Part shown: one piece after another, positions 24,776 through 32,701 of the stretch
Layout of the letters: each line of letters begins with the position of its first letter
Numbering within the stretch: the first letter of the stretch is position 1
Source: Sphingomonas_B tabacisoli
GTDB lineage: Bacteria > Pseudomonadota > Alphaproteobacteria > Sphingomonadales > Sphingomonadaceae
Assembly: GCF_042678385.1 (NCBI RefSeq)
Contig: NZ_JBHUDY010000001.1
Span: forward strand, 1,984,001 to 2,048,000
Reading direction: 5' to 3'
DNA length: 64,000 nt
Position numbers and translations under genes: made by a program
Notes under the pieces: generated by a model
What the model was told of the DNA's origin: nothing
The model's input: only the letters and a program-made list of their open reading frames with translations
The model's database searches: none

Positions 24776-25482
24776 TACGCGGCCTCCCTCTGACGTGTGG
24801 TTCGGAACTCGATCTTCTTGTCGTAGGGCGCGCCCAGGATCAGGCGCTTCACGAAGATCGACGGGACATGGATGCAGTCGGGATCGAGGCTGCCGACGGG
24901 GACGATTTCCTCGACTTCGGCGACGCAGATGTTGCCGGACGTCGCCATTGGCTGGTTGAAATTGCGCGCGGTCTTGCGGAAGACGAGGTTGCCGCTCTCG
25001 TCTGCTTTCCAGCCCTTGATGATCGACAGATCGGCGCGGATGCCGCGCTCGAGGATATAGGTCTCCCCGTCGAACTCCTTGTGCTCCTTGCCCTCGGCGA
25101 CGAGCGTGCCGACGCCGGTTTTGGTGTAGAAGCCGGGAATGCCCGCCCCGCCCGCGCGGCAGCGCTCCGCGAGCGTCCCCTGGGGGCAGAACTCAACCTC
25201 CAACTCGCCCGCCAGATATTGCCGCTCGAACTCCTTGTTCTCGCCGACATAGGAAGAGATCATCTTCCTAATCTGGCGCGAGCGCAGCAGCTTGCCGAGA
25301 CCCTCATTGTCGATGCCGGCATTGTTGGAGACGCAGGTGAGGTCCTTCACGCCCGATGCCTGGATCGCATCGATCAGGCGTTCCGGGAGCCCGCACAGGC
25401 CGAACCCGCCCGAGCAGATCGTCATGCCGTCGAACAGCAGTCCCTCGAGCGCCGATGCGGCATCGGGATAGATTTTCGTCAT
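24775..25482 (-). CDS. scoA: 3-oxoacid CoA-transferase subunit A
   Basis: A 235-residue alpha subunit carrying the CoA-binding glycine loop GMTICSGGFGLCGLPE near residue 18, then TCVSNNAGIDNEGLGKLL, QIRKMISSYVGENKEFERQY and PGFYTKTGVGTLVAEGKE. It forms the active enzyme with the scoB product made from the next gene. The pair is followed by pcm on the same strand after about 50 bp. Acetoacetyl-CoA or related ketone body use is the usual role; the acid acceptor here is not proven. Confidence 0.93.
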   Translation of the reverse strand: MTKIYPDAASALEGLLFDGMTICSGGFGLCGLPERLIDAIQASGVKDLTCVSNNAGIDNEGLGKLLRSRQIRKMISSYVGENKEFERQYLAGELEVEFCPQGTLAERCRAGGAGIPGFYTKTGVGTLVAEGKEHKEFDGETYILERGIRADLSIIKGWKADESGNLVFRKTARNFNQPMATSGNICVAEVEEIVPVGSLDPDCIHVPSIFVKRLILGAPYDKKIEFRTTRQREAA

Positions 25483-25532
25483 GTAAGCGCCTCCGCCAGT
25501 GCCGGCGCTCTAGAGGGGCGGCGGCGCTCCGG

Positions 25533-26165
25533 TCAATCGCGGTCGGCGATCAGCGGCACGAAGGCGACGCTGCCATATTCGTCGCGAGCGAAGCCGGCCG
25601 GCGTGCGGGTCAGGCGTATCAACGTCTGATAGATGCCGCCACCGACCGGCATGACGAGGCGCCCACCGTCGGCGAGCTGATCGAGCAAGGCCTGGGGCGG
25701 CTTTCCGCCCGCGGCAGGAACGAGGATGGCATCGAACGGCGCTTCGTCGGGGAACCCGCGCGTGCCGTCGCCGGCAAGCACTCTCACATTCGCATAGCCA
25801 AGGCTTGTCAGTCTGCGGGAAGCGAGATCGGCAAGCTCTGCGTGGCGCTCGATCGCGACAACCTCTGCCGCCAGCCTGCTCAGCACAGCCGCCGCGTAAC
25901 CGGAGCCCGCGCCCACTTCCAGAACCTTGTCCTCGGGGCCGATCGTCGCGGCTTCGGCCATAAGCGCGACGATATAGGGCTGCGAGATCGTCTGCGCCGC
26001 CTCGATCGGCAAGGCGCGATCGTCATAGGCATGAGACTTCAGAGATTCGGGCACGAACGCCTCGCGCGGGACGTCGCGCATCGCTTGCTTAACGCGCGCA
26101 TCCGAAATCCCGCGCGCCTCGATCTGCTCGCGGACCATGCGCTCGCGCGCCTCGGCGAAGGTCAT
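25533..26165 (-). CDS. pcm: Protein-L-isoaspartate O-methyltransferase
   Basis: A 210-residue SAM-dependent repair enzyme from the ATG at 26165 (MTFAEARERMVREQI). It has the family blocks FVPESLKSHAYDDRALPIEA, QTISQPYIVALM and the SAM loop VLEVGAGSGYAAAVLSR, then LAGDGTRGFPDEAPFDAILV. It methylates isoaspartyl residues in aged proteins. The frame stays open upstream through low-complexity sequence that belongs to the antisense of the small secreted protein, so the later start is chosen. Confidence 0.9.
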   Translation of the reverse strand: MTFAEARERMVREQIEARGISDARVKQAMRDVPREAFVPESLKSHAYDDRALPIEAAQTISQPYIVALMAEAATIGPEDKVLEVGAGSGYAAAVLSRLAAEVVAIERHAELADLASRRLTSLGYANVRVLAGDGTRGFPDEAPFDAILVPAAGGKPPQALLDQLADGGRLVMPVGGGIYQTLIRLTRTPAGFARDEYGSVAFVPLIADRD

Positions 26166-26205
26166 CGCGATGTCCGGCCGGGCGCTGCCCGGCCGGATCC
26201 TTGCG

Positions 26206-26487
26206 TCAGTAGCAGCGCCACTCGCGGACGTGCCGGCGCGTCCAGCGCCAGCCGCAGTTCTGATAGTAATTGCCGCGCCAATTGTACCAGCCATGATGCC
26301 GGCCGGGGCCACGATAATAGGCCGGACCGCGCCAGCGCGGACCATAATCGCGCCCTTCCCAGCGCGACCAGCCCGGACCCCAGTCCGGAGGCGGCGCCCA
26401 GGCCGGTTGAGCCATCGCCGCGGTGCCGGCGAACGCCGCCGCCGCGATCAGGATGTTGCGACCAGTTTTCCAGATCATCTGAGGCAT
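26206..26487 (-). CDS. Small exported Trp/Arg/Gly/Tyr-rich protein, unknown
   Basis: A 93-residue protein with a signal peptide ending near AAMAQPAW, from M1 or M4. The mature part is dominated by Trp, Arg, Gly, Tyr and Pro (GPGWSRWEGRDYGPRWRGPA, then HHGWYNWRGNYYQNCGWRW) with two cysteines near the end. Small proteins of this composition are common in sphingomonads and rhizobia, but no function is established. It lies between the cytochrome gene and pcm on the same strand. Confidence 0.65.
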   Translation of the reverse strand: MPQMIWKTGRNILIAAAAFAGTAAMAQPAWAPPPDWGPGWSRWEGRDYGPRWRGPAYYRGPGRHHGWYNWRGNYYQNCGWRWTRRHVREWRCY

Positions 26488-26537
26488 CCTCCATGCCCCC
26501 GCGCCGGTAAACTACGCGAAACGAAAGCGCCGGTTCC

Positions 26538-26837
26538 CTAGGGTCCGTGGCGTGCGGCGACGCGTGCCAGCGCATCGGGGAGCTTCGCCGCATCGGCGTC
26601 GGCGATCGGCGCCTTATAGACGTCGCGCATTTTCTTGACCGACTCCGCCCAATGCGCCGCGTCCATGCGCGGCTGGTAGAGGATCATCGTCGCGCTGTGG
26701 CAGCCTGTGCAATTGCCGTTGAGCAGATCGGCGTCCGGTCCGGCAAACTGGCTCTCATCCTGCGGCAGCGCCACCGAGACGGACTTCAGCGCCACCGGCG
26801 GCGCGGCGGCCAGGAGCAGGCCGAGCAGCAGCTTCAT
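26538..26837 (-). CDS. Exported mono-haem cytochrome c, likely electron acceptor of the adjacent molybdoenzyme
   Basis: A 99-residue protein with a short signal peptide (MKLLLGLLLAAAPPVAL) and one haem site C42-T-G-C45-H46 in NGNCTGCHSATM. The methionines in HSATMILYQPRM are candidate sixth ligands. Its ATG overlaps the stop of the sulfite oxidase-like gene (ATGA). In SorAB-type sulfite dehydrogenases a small cytochrome c encoded next to the molybdenum subunit accepts the electrons, so this is the expected partner. Confidence 0.85.
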   Translation of the reverse strand: MKLLLGLLLAAAPPVALKSVSVALPQDESQFAGPDADLLNGNCTGCHSATMILYQPRMDAAHWAESVKKMRDVYKAPIADADAAKLPDALARVAARHGP

Positions 26838-28039
26838 GCGACCACCAGCCGCAGCGGCTCGATCTGGCTGCGAAGATAGCCGCTCGGGTTCCAGATCGGG
26901 TCCATGCTTTGGGTCACGCCGGCGGTGCTGGTGCAACGGGACAGCAACGTCAGATCGCCTCGCGCCGGTTGCGCCAGCACGGCGTCGAAGCGGCGGAAGC
27001 TGTATTTGCCCTCGTCGCGGCCCAGTCGCGCGGCCACCCAGCTTCGGCCGCCATCCACCGACAGATCGACGGCCTTCACGCCGGCGTCGCCGCCCATGGC
27101 GATGCCGCGCACGGCGAGCGGCTTGCCGGCCGCGACATGCGCACCCTCGGCATGGCTGGTGATCCACGAACGCGGAACCATCCGCGTGATCGGCACAGTC
27201 GCAAAGCCTTTGGCGCCCGGCTGCACGTTCGCTCCCGGCGTATCTGGAATACGGTAAGCCTTCGCCATCCAGAAATTGTCATCGGGCTGCGCAAGCACTT
27301 CGATGTCGCTCAGCATCTTGACCCAATAGGTCGAGAACCAGCCGGGCACGACCAGCCGCAAGGGGAAGCCGTTCAGCAGCGGCAGCGGCGCGCCGTTCTG
27401 CAGGAAAGCGATCATCACCTCGCCGTCGCGGGCATGATCGGGATCGAGCGACTTCAGGAAATCCGGACCGTCCGGCACCAAGGGCTGATCGAGGCCGCCG
27501 AAGCGGACCGCGACCGCGCCCGGCCTTATGCCCGCGCGGTCGAGCACGTCCTTCAGCCGAACGCCCGTCCAGCGCGCATTGCCCATCGCGCCGTGCCCCC
27601 ATTCGGCGCCGGGCACCCGCGGTTCGAACAGCCCGCGCGAATTGCCCGAGCATTGGTTCACCGCCGCATATTCGATGCGCGGCAGCTTCATCAGCTCGTC
27701 GAGGCTCAGCGACAGCGGCGTCGCGACATGGCCGCGCACGGCAAGGCGAAAGGCTTTGGCGTCGATCGAGGTCGGGATGTCGCCCCAATGCCAGCGCACG
27801 AAGAAGCGGTCGTTGGGTGTGAACACGCCCTGATCGAACACTTCGAACGGCGTCTCCAGCAACGGCGGCCGCGCGCGCTGCACGATCATCTCACCCTTTT
27901 GCGGCCATGCGCGGCTGGTCGGCCGCTGCGACGGGCCGCCGGGCAGATGCAGGTCGACCATCCGTTGTGCCTGCGCGCCGCTGGCGATGGCAGCCGCGCC
28001 GATCAAAACGGAACGGCGAGGAAGCAGAAGGCCGGTCAT
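26834..28039 (-). CDS. Sulfite dehydrogenase-like molybdopterin oxidoreductase (SorA/SoxC type)
   Basis: A 401-residue periplasmic molybdoenzyme. The N-terminus has a twin-arginine signal (LLLPRRSVLIGAAAIASGA). The molybdenum ligand is cysteine 130 in AAVNQCSGNSRGLFEPRVPG. The pterin domain continues with WTGVRLKDVLDRAGI and LLNGFPLRLVVPGWFSTYWV, and a dimerisation domain closes the protein. With the adjacent cytochrome it should oxidise sulfite, or possibly another small substrate, in the periplasm. SoxC and SorA cannot be told apart with certainty, but no other sox genes are near, which favours SorA. Confidence 0.85.
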   Translation of the reverse strand: MTGLLLPRRSVLIGAAAIASGAQAQRMVDLHLPGGPSQRPTSRAWPQKGEMIVQRARPPLLETPFEVFDQGVFTPNDRFFVRWHWGDIPTSIDAKAFRLAVRGHVATPLSLSLDELMKLPRIEYAAVNQCSGNSRGLFEPRVPGAEWGHGAMGNARWTGVRLKDVLDRAGIRPGAVAVRFGGLDQPLVPDGPDFLKSLDPDHARDGEVMIAFLQNGAPLPLLNGFPLRLVVPGWFSTYWVKMLSDIEVLAQPDDNFWMAKAYRIPDTPGANVQPGAKGFATVPITRMVPRSWITSHAEGAHVAAGKPLAVRGIAMGGDAGVKAVDLSVDGGRSWVAARLGRDEGKYSFRRFDAVLAQPARGDLTLLSRCTSTAGVTQSMDPIWNPSGYLRSQIEPLRLVVA

Positions 28040-28069
28040 GTCCGCAAAGCTAGCCAGATCGTTCCGCCT

Positions 28070-28918
28070 TCACAATCGGCTGAGATGCATGCGCAGCCGC
28101 ATCGTTTCGCCGGGCGCGAGCACCCGCAGCCCGAGTTCGCCCCAGCGCTCTTCCGGCTCGTTCAGCGCAGCATTGGCGTGGCTGACCGGCTCGGCGGCCA
28201 GCAGCCCGCCCTGCGGCGGCGAATAGATCTGGAAGAAATGCGCGTCCGGCGAGGCCATGCGCGTCACCGCGCCATCGCCATAGGTCAGGCGCATCTCCCC
28301 GCCCCACCCGCCATAGCCATTGTCGAGCCCGCGCGCGCAGGCCGGCTCACCGTCGAGGGCATAGCGGCCAGTGGCCGGAACGACCGTGGTCGGCAAAACC
28401 TGCGCGTCCACTTCCCAGACCCGTTCGGCCCGTGTGTCGATCCGCGTCTGGCCGTCACAAGGGAAATAGGGATGAAAGCCAAGCCCGCACGGCATCGGCT
28501 CATCCGACAGATTCTTGCATGCGATCTCCGCCTCAAGCCCGTTCGCGCCGAGCCGGAAAGTCTGGCGCGCCTCGTATGCCCAGGGCCACTCGCCCGGCTG
28601 ATGCGCGAAGAACAGGCAGGCGCGATCGGCGGCTTTGCTCTCGACCAGCCACGGCCCAAGCCAGCCATCGCCGTGGAGCGGGCTCACGTCGCCCGCCATG
28701 TTCGGGGCGATCCGCACCGTCTTGCCGCGGAAAGTGAAGCTGCCGCCGCGGATGCGATTGCAATAGGGCACCAGCGGGAAACAGCCGGCGTCCAGCGGGC
28801 TTGTCGGCGCGTCTTGGCCCCGCAGAATGCCGCGCCCGCCATACGTAAAGCGGGCGATCGAGCCGCCGATGCCGGGCGCCAGCAGCAGCTCGTAGTCGGA
28901 GGCTGTGATCGAAATCAT
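28070..28918 (-). CDS. Aldose 1-epimerase (mutarotase) family protein
   Basis: A 282-residue galactose-mutarotase-fold protein. Typical blocks are LAPGIGGSIARFTYGGRGIL, FPLVPYCNRIRGGSF, SPLHGDGWLGPW with the active-site histidine, and PCGLGFHPYFPCDG with the second. Mutarotases interconvert alpha and beta anomers of sugars, and here the enzyme would supply the right galactose anomer to the galactose dehydrogenase of the locus 6 kb away. It is encoded just before the galactose block, on the strand of its minus arm. Confidence 0.85.
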   Translation of the reverse strand: MISITASDYELLLAPGIGGSIARFTYGGRGILRGQDAPTSPLDAGCFPLVPYCNRIRGGSFTFRGKTVRIAPNMAGDVSPLHGDGWLGPWLVESKAADRACLFFAHQPGEWPWAYEARQTFRLGANGLEAEIACKNLSDEPMPCGLGFHPYFPCDGQTRIDTRAERVWEVDAQVLPTTVVPATGRYALDGEPACARGLDNGYGGWGGEMRLTYGDGAVTRMASPDAHFFQIYSPPQGGLLAAEPVSHANAALNEPEERWGELGLRVLAPGETMRLRMHLSRL

Positions 28919-29055
28919 TGCTGACTCCCATGAAAATTATCCACAGAAAGCCGCATGTCGTTTGTTACATTCTGCTTTCTGGAGGAGTCACGGTCCATTA
29001 AGGACCAGCCACGCATAGTGCGTGCTTGGTTAATGATGTGCCCGGGGGGGCGCGT

Positions 29056-29301
29056 ATGACTCGTTTGGTTCGTGATTTCTTCGAGGTCGAAGACCGTGTG
29101 TCGCTCGACCATATGATCGAGCTCTTGTCCGCAGTCCGTGAGCGGCTGCCGGAAGGCGCCGAGGATGCCAAGGTCCAGATGCGGGGCGATGATGTGTTCG
29201 GCCGCCGGCTGACCGTCTCCTACCTCCGCCCGCAAACGGCCGAGGAAGCCGCGCGCGACGCCCGCTACGGCGAGCGCGACCGGCTGAGCATCGCGGCCTA
29301 A
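29056..29301 (+). CDS. Small acidic/charged protein, unknown
   Basis: An 81-residue protein from the ATG at 29056, with a G-run (29044-29050) as ribosome site; an ATG at 29026 adds ten residues. The sequence is charged and helical (FFEVEDRVSLDHMIELLSAV) with a late strand-like RRLTVSYLRPQT. I do not recognise a family. The upstream 130 bp hold two short perfect hairpins, GGTCC-ATTAA-GGACC (28992-29006) and ACGCA-TAG-TGCGT (29011-29023). It converges with dgoD. Confidence 0.6.
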   Translation: MTRLVRDFFEVEDRVSLDHMIELLSAVRERLPEGAEDAKVQMRGDDVFGRRLTVSYLRPQTAEEAARDARYGERDRLSIAA

Positions 29302-29306
29302 TCGGC

Positions 29307-30449
29307 CTACCATTCCGCGAAGCTTCCGTCGCGGGTGCGCCAGACCGGGTTGCGCCAGCGATGCCGATCCTTGTCGGCCTCGCGCACCGCGGCTTCGTCG
29401 ATCTCGACGCCCAGCCCCGGTCCGGTCGGAATCGGCAGATAGCCGTCGACCGGCGTCAGCACCTGCTTGTCGGTCAGGAAATTCAGCAGATCGTGCCCGC
29501 CGGTATTGTAGTGGATGCCGAGCGACATTTCCTGGATCGCTACATTCGGTGCCGTGGCCGCAAGCTGCAGGCAGGCGGCCAGCGCGAGCGGCCCCAGCGG
29601 GCAGTGCGGCGCGACCGCGACGTCATAGGCCTCGGCCATCGCGGCGATGCGCCGGCATTCGGATAGTCCGCCGGCATGGCTGAGGTCGGGCTGGATGATG
29701 TCCACCGCGCCTGACTCGAAGAACGGCTTGAAGTCCCAGCGCGAATAGAGCCGCTCGCCGAGCGCGATTGGCGTCGCGACGAGGTGCGCAATCTGCGCCA
29801 GGCCTTCGGGATTCTCCGACAGCAAAGGCTCTTCGATGAACAGCAGGCCCAATGGCTCCAGCATCTTCGCAAGCTGCTTGGCCATCGGCCGGTGGACGCG
29901 ACCGTGAAAATCGAGGCCGACGTCCATGCCCTCCGCCTGCGCCGCGTGCACCCGCTCGGCGACATCTTCGATCGCTTTCGGCGTGCCGATCCGGTCGAGC
30001 TCGGCCGTCGCATTCATCTTGACCGCCGAAAAGCCCTGCGCGCGCCGGCCGCGCGCCGCTTCGCCGACCTCGTGCGGGCGGTCGGCGCCGATCCAGGCAT
30101 AGGCGCGGATGCGGTCGCGCACGCGCCCGCCCATCAATTCCCAGGCCGGCTGGCCGAGCGCCCGGCCCTTCAAATCCCACAGCGCCTGGTCGAGCCCCGA
30201 CAGCGCCGACATCAGCACCGGCCCGCCGCGGTAGAAGCCGCTGCGATAGCCGATCTGCCAGATATCCTCGATCCGGAAGGGGTCGTGCCCGACGAAGCGG
30301 TCGCGCAGATTTTCGAACGCGCCTTCGACCGCCTCGGCATGGCCTTCGAGGCTGCCCTCGCCCCAGCCGAAATGCCCGTCGTCCGCCTCGACTCGCACGA
30401 ACAGCCAGCGCGGCGGGACGACGAAGGTCTCGATCCGGCGGATCTTCAC
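29307..30449 (-). CDS. dgoD: D-galactonate dehydratase (mandelate racemase/enolase superfamily)
   Basis: A 380-residue enolase-superfamily dehydratase. It starts at GTG 30449 (VKIRRIETFVV read as Met) with GGGGTAAG before it and begins four bases after the previous gene stops. The barrel ligands appear in order: GLDFHGRVHRP, LLFIEEPLLSENPE and IALGERLYSRWDF, then DVAVAPHCPLGPLALAA with the catalytic histidine. Galactonate dehydratase turns D-galactonate into 2-keto-3-deoxygalactonate. Position with lactonase, kinase and aldolase genes makes DgoD the best reading. Confidence 0.88.
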   Translation of the reverse strand: MKIRRIETFVVPPRWLFVRVEADDGHFGWGEGSLEGHAEAVEGAFENLRDRFVGHDPFRIEDIWQIGYRSGFYRGGPVLMSALSGLDQALWDLKGRALGQPAWELMGGRVRDRIRAYAWIGADRPHEVGEAARGRRAQGFSAVKMNATAELDRIGTPKAIEDVAERVHAAQAEGMDVGLDFHGRVHRPMAKQLAKMLEPLGLLFIEEPLLSENPEGLAQIAHLVATPIALGERLYSRWDFKPFFESGAVDIIQPDLSHAGGLSECRRIAAMAEAYDVAVAPHCPLGPLALAACLQLAATAPNVAIQEMSLGIHYNTGGHDLLNFLTDKQVLTPVDGYLPIPTGPGLGVEIDEAAVREADKDRHRWRNPVWRTRDGSFAEW

Positions 30450-30453
30450 CGGC

Positions 30454-31749
30454 TTACCCCGATTCCGGGTTTTGTTGCGTCGCGCTCGGCCGCAGATTGA
30501 CGACGCGCTGCTCGCGCTCGGCCTCGCGCTGGTCCATCTGGTCATAGTGCGAGGGCGGCACGATCGGCACCACCAGGCACACGCTGGAAGCCGGCAGCAC
30601 GTCCCGCCAGTCGCGGATCAACTGTCTATACGCCCTCCCAACCGCGCGGATATTGCGATCGAGGTCGTAGAGTCCGAGCGGGTTCACCGTGCCCCGCTTC
30701 TCCCGCAGCGCGCAGTCCCAATCGACCTGATCGGTCAGCGAATACCAAGTGAAGCCGACGGTCGGGATGCCTTCGTTGCGCAGGCGCAGGACGTTCGCCC
30801 ATTCCTTCCACAGCCAATGCACGGCCTCGTCGCCGTTCGGCCCTTCGATCAGGTTGGTCTCGGTGTGCATCACCGGCAGGCGGTAGCGGTCGTAATATTG
30901 CCGGGTGATCTCGGAATAGCCGAACACCTCGCCTGAGGCGACCGAGTGGCCGTCGGCGCTCACCCGGTGCTCGTTGGTCCAGTAATAATCGTTGCCGAGG
31001 ATGCAGTGCTGCTTGATCCGGTTGCCCAGGAAGAAGTGGTACTCCTCCTTGGTCATGCCGTTGTCGAACAGATACTCGTACATCTCGGAATCTACGCGGC
31101 GGCCATAGTTCAGGTCGAGCGAGAGGAAGCGCATCGAATTCAGTATCTCGGCCGGACCGATCGCGGCCGGGTTCTCGGCATGGAAATATTCCGAGGATTC
31201 CGACTGGATGAAGATCGCGTCCGCCCGGCGCTTCAGAATGCATTGCATCGCCAGCACGTTTGCCTTGACGATGTTCTTCAGCGCCGTGACGAACGGCCGG
31301 TCGCCGCTCAGCTGCTCGTTCCACCAGCCGTAGCGCGCCGAGAAGGTCGCGCAGATAAACATCTCGTTGACCGGCGTGTAGAGCTGCACCCAGGGAAAGC
31401 GCTCGGCAAAGGCGGCGGCATAGTCGGCGAAGAGCTCCGGAAAATCCGTGTTCTGGAAATTGCCGATCCAGTCCGGCACGCCGAAATGGCAGAGATCGAC
31501 GATCGGCGTGATGTCGCGGCGCCTAAGCTCCGCGAACGTCATGTCCGCGAATTCCCAATCGTATTTCCCTGGCCCTAGGAAAGTCGTGTGGATGGGCGGC
31601 CCGTAGCGGAGATATTGCAGCCCGATATCGTCGAGCAGCTCGAAGTCCGTGCGCCAATGCTTGTAATGGCCGCACACCTCCATCTCGTCGACACGGGTCT
31701 TGCCGTTGTCGATCGTCGGGACGCTGTTTTCGATCCCGGTGCAGAACAT
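30454..31749 (-). CDS. Glycoside hydrolase, clan GH-A (family 1-like)
   Basis: A 431-residue TIM-barrel enzyme from the ATG at 31749 (MFCTGIENSVPTIDNG). The acid/base glutamate is E129 in LYTPVNEMF, and the nucleophile is E297 in LPVMHTETNLIEG, matching the NE and TEN blocks of GH1-like enzymes. It has no signal peptide, so it would act in the cytosol. The sugar is unknown; a galactoside is the obvious guess given the neighbours. The only strong ribosome site, AGGGAGGG, is about 18 bases before the ATG, so the true start may lie slightly upstream. Its beginning overlaps the SMP-30 frame by 175 bases. Confidence 0.8.
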   Translation of the reverse strand: MFCTGIENSVPTIDNGKTRVDEMEVCGHYKHWRTDFELLDDIGLQYLRYGPPIHTTFLGPGKYDWEFADMTFAELRRRDITPIVDLCHFGVPDWIGNFQNTDFPELFADYAAAFAERFPWVQLYTPVNEMFICATFSARYGWWNEQLSGDRPFVTALKNIVKANVLAMQCILKRRADAIFIQSESSEYFHAENPAAIGPAEILNSMRFLSLDLNYGRRVDSEMYEYLFDNGMTKEEYHFFLGNRIKQHCILGNDYYWTNEHRVSADGHSVASGEVFGYSEITRQYYDRYRLPVMHTETNLIEGPNGDEAVHWLWKEWANVLRLRNEGIPTVGFTWYSLTDQVDWDCALREKRGTVNPLGLYDLDRNIRAVGRAYRQLIRDWRDVLPASSVCLVVPIVPPSHYDQMDQREAEREQRVVNLRPSATQQNPESG

Positions 31750-32657
31750 GAAGTTGGCGATGGCTCGGCCCTCCCTGCCGTTATCCGCCGAACATCCGCT
31801 CGGGGGATGCCCGCGACATTGACGTGGATCATAAAGAGCGCGCCCGCCAAAGGTTGCACGGTCATCGCATTTTGATTGAGGCCGATGCGGGCGGACGTGA
31901 CGAACAAGCGATCGAGCGCCGGGCCGCCGAACGCGCAGCTCGTCGGCCGTTCGACCGGCAGCTCGACGACTTGCAGCACTTCGCCTTCGGGCGAGACGCG
32001 GCGCACGCACCAGCCGTCCCAGAATGCGATCCACAGGCAGCCTTCTGCGTCCACGGTCATGCCGTCCGGATAGCCATGCTCGTCCTTGAACCGTGCGAAA
32101 GGCCGGCGGTTCGAGGCGTTTCCGTCCCCATCGAGATCGAAGGCGTAGATCAGTCGTTTCGCGGAATCGGTGTGATACATGGTCCGCCCGTCAGGACTGA
32201 ACGCCGGGCCGTTGGTGACCATGTAGCCGTCGTCGACGGCCGACCAGTCGAGGCCGGGATCGATCCGGTACAGGACGCCCCGCGCATCCTGCTCCCGGTC
32301 GTCCATCGTCCCCGCCCAGAACCGCCCGGCGCGATCGACCTTGCCGTCATTGAAGCGATTGTCCGGCAAATGCGCTTCGGGGTCGGCGATCGGCTCGTAA
32401 CGGCCAGCCTGCGGATCAGCCCAGTAAAAGCCGCGCTCGGTGCCGGCGATGAACCCGCCGCGCGCAGCCGGCGCGAGTGAGCCGATGCGCAGCGGCGGCG
32501 TCCAGCGCTCCACGCCCCCGGCTTCGCTCCAGCGGAACACGGCCGGCCCTTTGATGTCGACCCACCACAGCGCCTGGTCGCGTTCCACCCATACCGGGCC
32601 TTCGCCCAGCACGGCTTCGACGGGAGCGATCGGTTCGGGAGTGGAACAGTCAACCAC
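31575..32657 (-). CDS. SMP-30/gluconolactonase family, probable galactonolactonase
   Basis: A beta-propeller lactonase opening PVEAVLGEGPVWVERDQALW, with NRFNDGKVDRAGRFWAGTMD, YHTDSAKRLIYAFDLDGDG and GYPDGMTVDAEGCLWIAFWD, which give the metal ligands. It would hydrolyse the galactonolactone made by galactose dehydrogenase. The start is GTG at 32657. The recognisable fold ends near residue 300 (GIPRADVRR), but no stop occurs until 31575, adding about 60 residues that read as an Arg/Ser/Thr-rich shadow of the glycosidase gene. Either the overlap is real or a frameshift has removed the normal stop. Confidence 0.85.
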   Translation of the reverse strand: MVDCSTPEPIAPVEAVLGEGPVWVERDQALWWVDIKGPAVFRWSEAGGVERWTPPLRIGSLAPAARGGFIAGTERGFYWADPQAGRYEPIADPEAHLPDNRFNDGKVDRAGRFWAGTMDDREQDARGVLYRIDPGLDWSAVDDGYMVTNGPAFSPDGRTMYHTDSAKRLIYAFDLDGDGNASNRRPFARFKDEHGYPDGMTVDAEGCLWIAFWDGWCVRRVSPEGEVLQVVELPVERPTSCAFGGPALDRLFVTSARIGLNQNAMTVQPLAGALFMIHVNVAGIPRADVRRITAGRAEPSPTSCSAPGSKTASRRSTTARPVSTRWRCAAITSIGARTSSCSTISGCNISATGRPSTRLS

Positions 32658-32701
32658 AGGCGCAGACGAAACGAAGTCGCCGCCCGACCGTTCCGTCGCG
32701 C

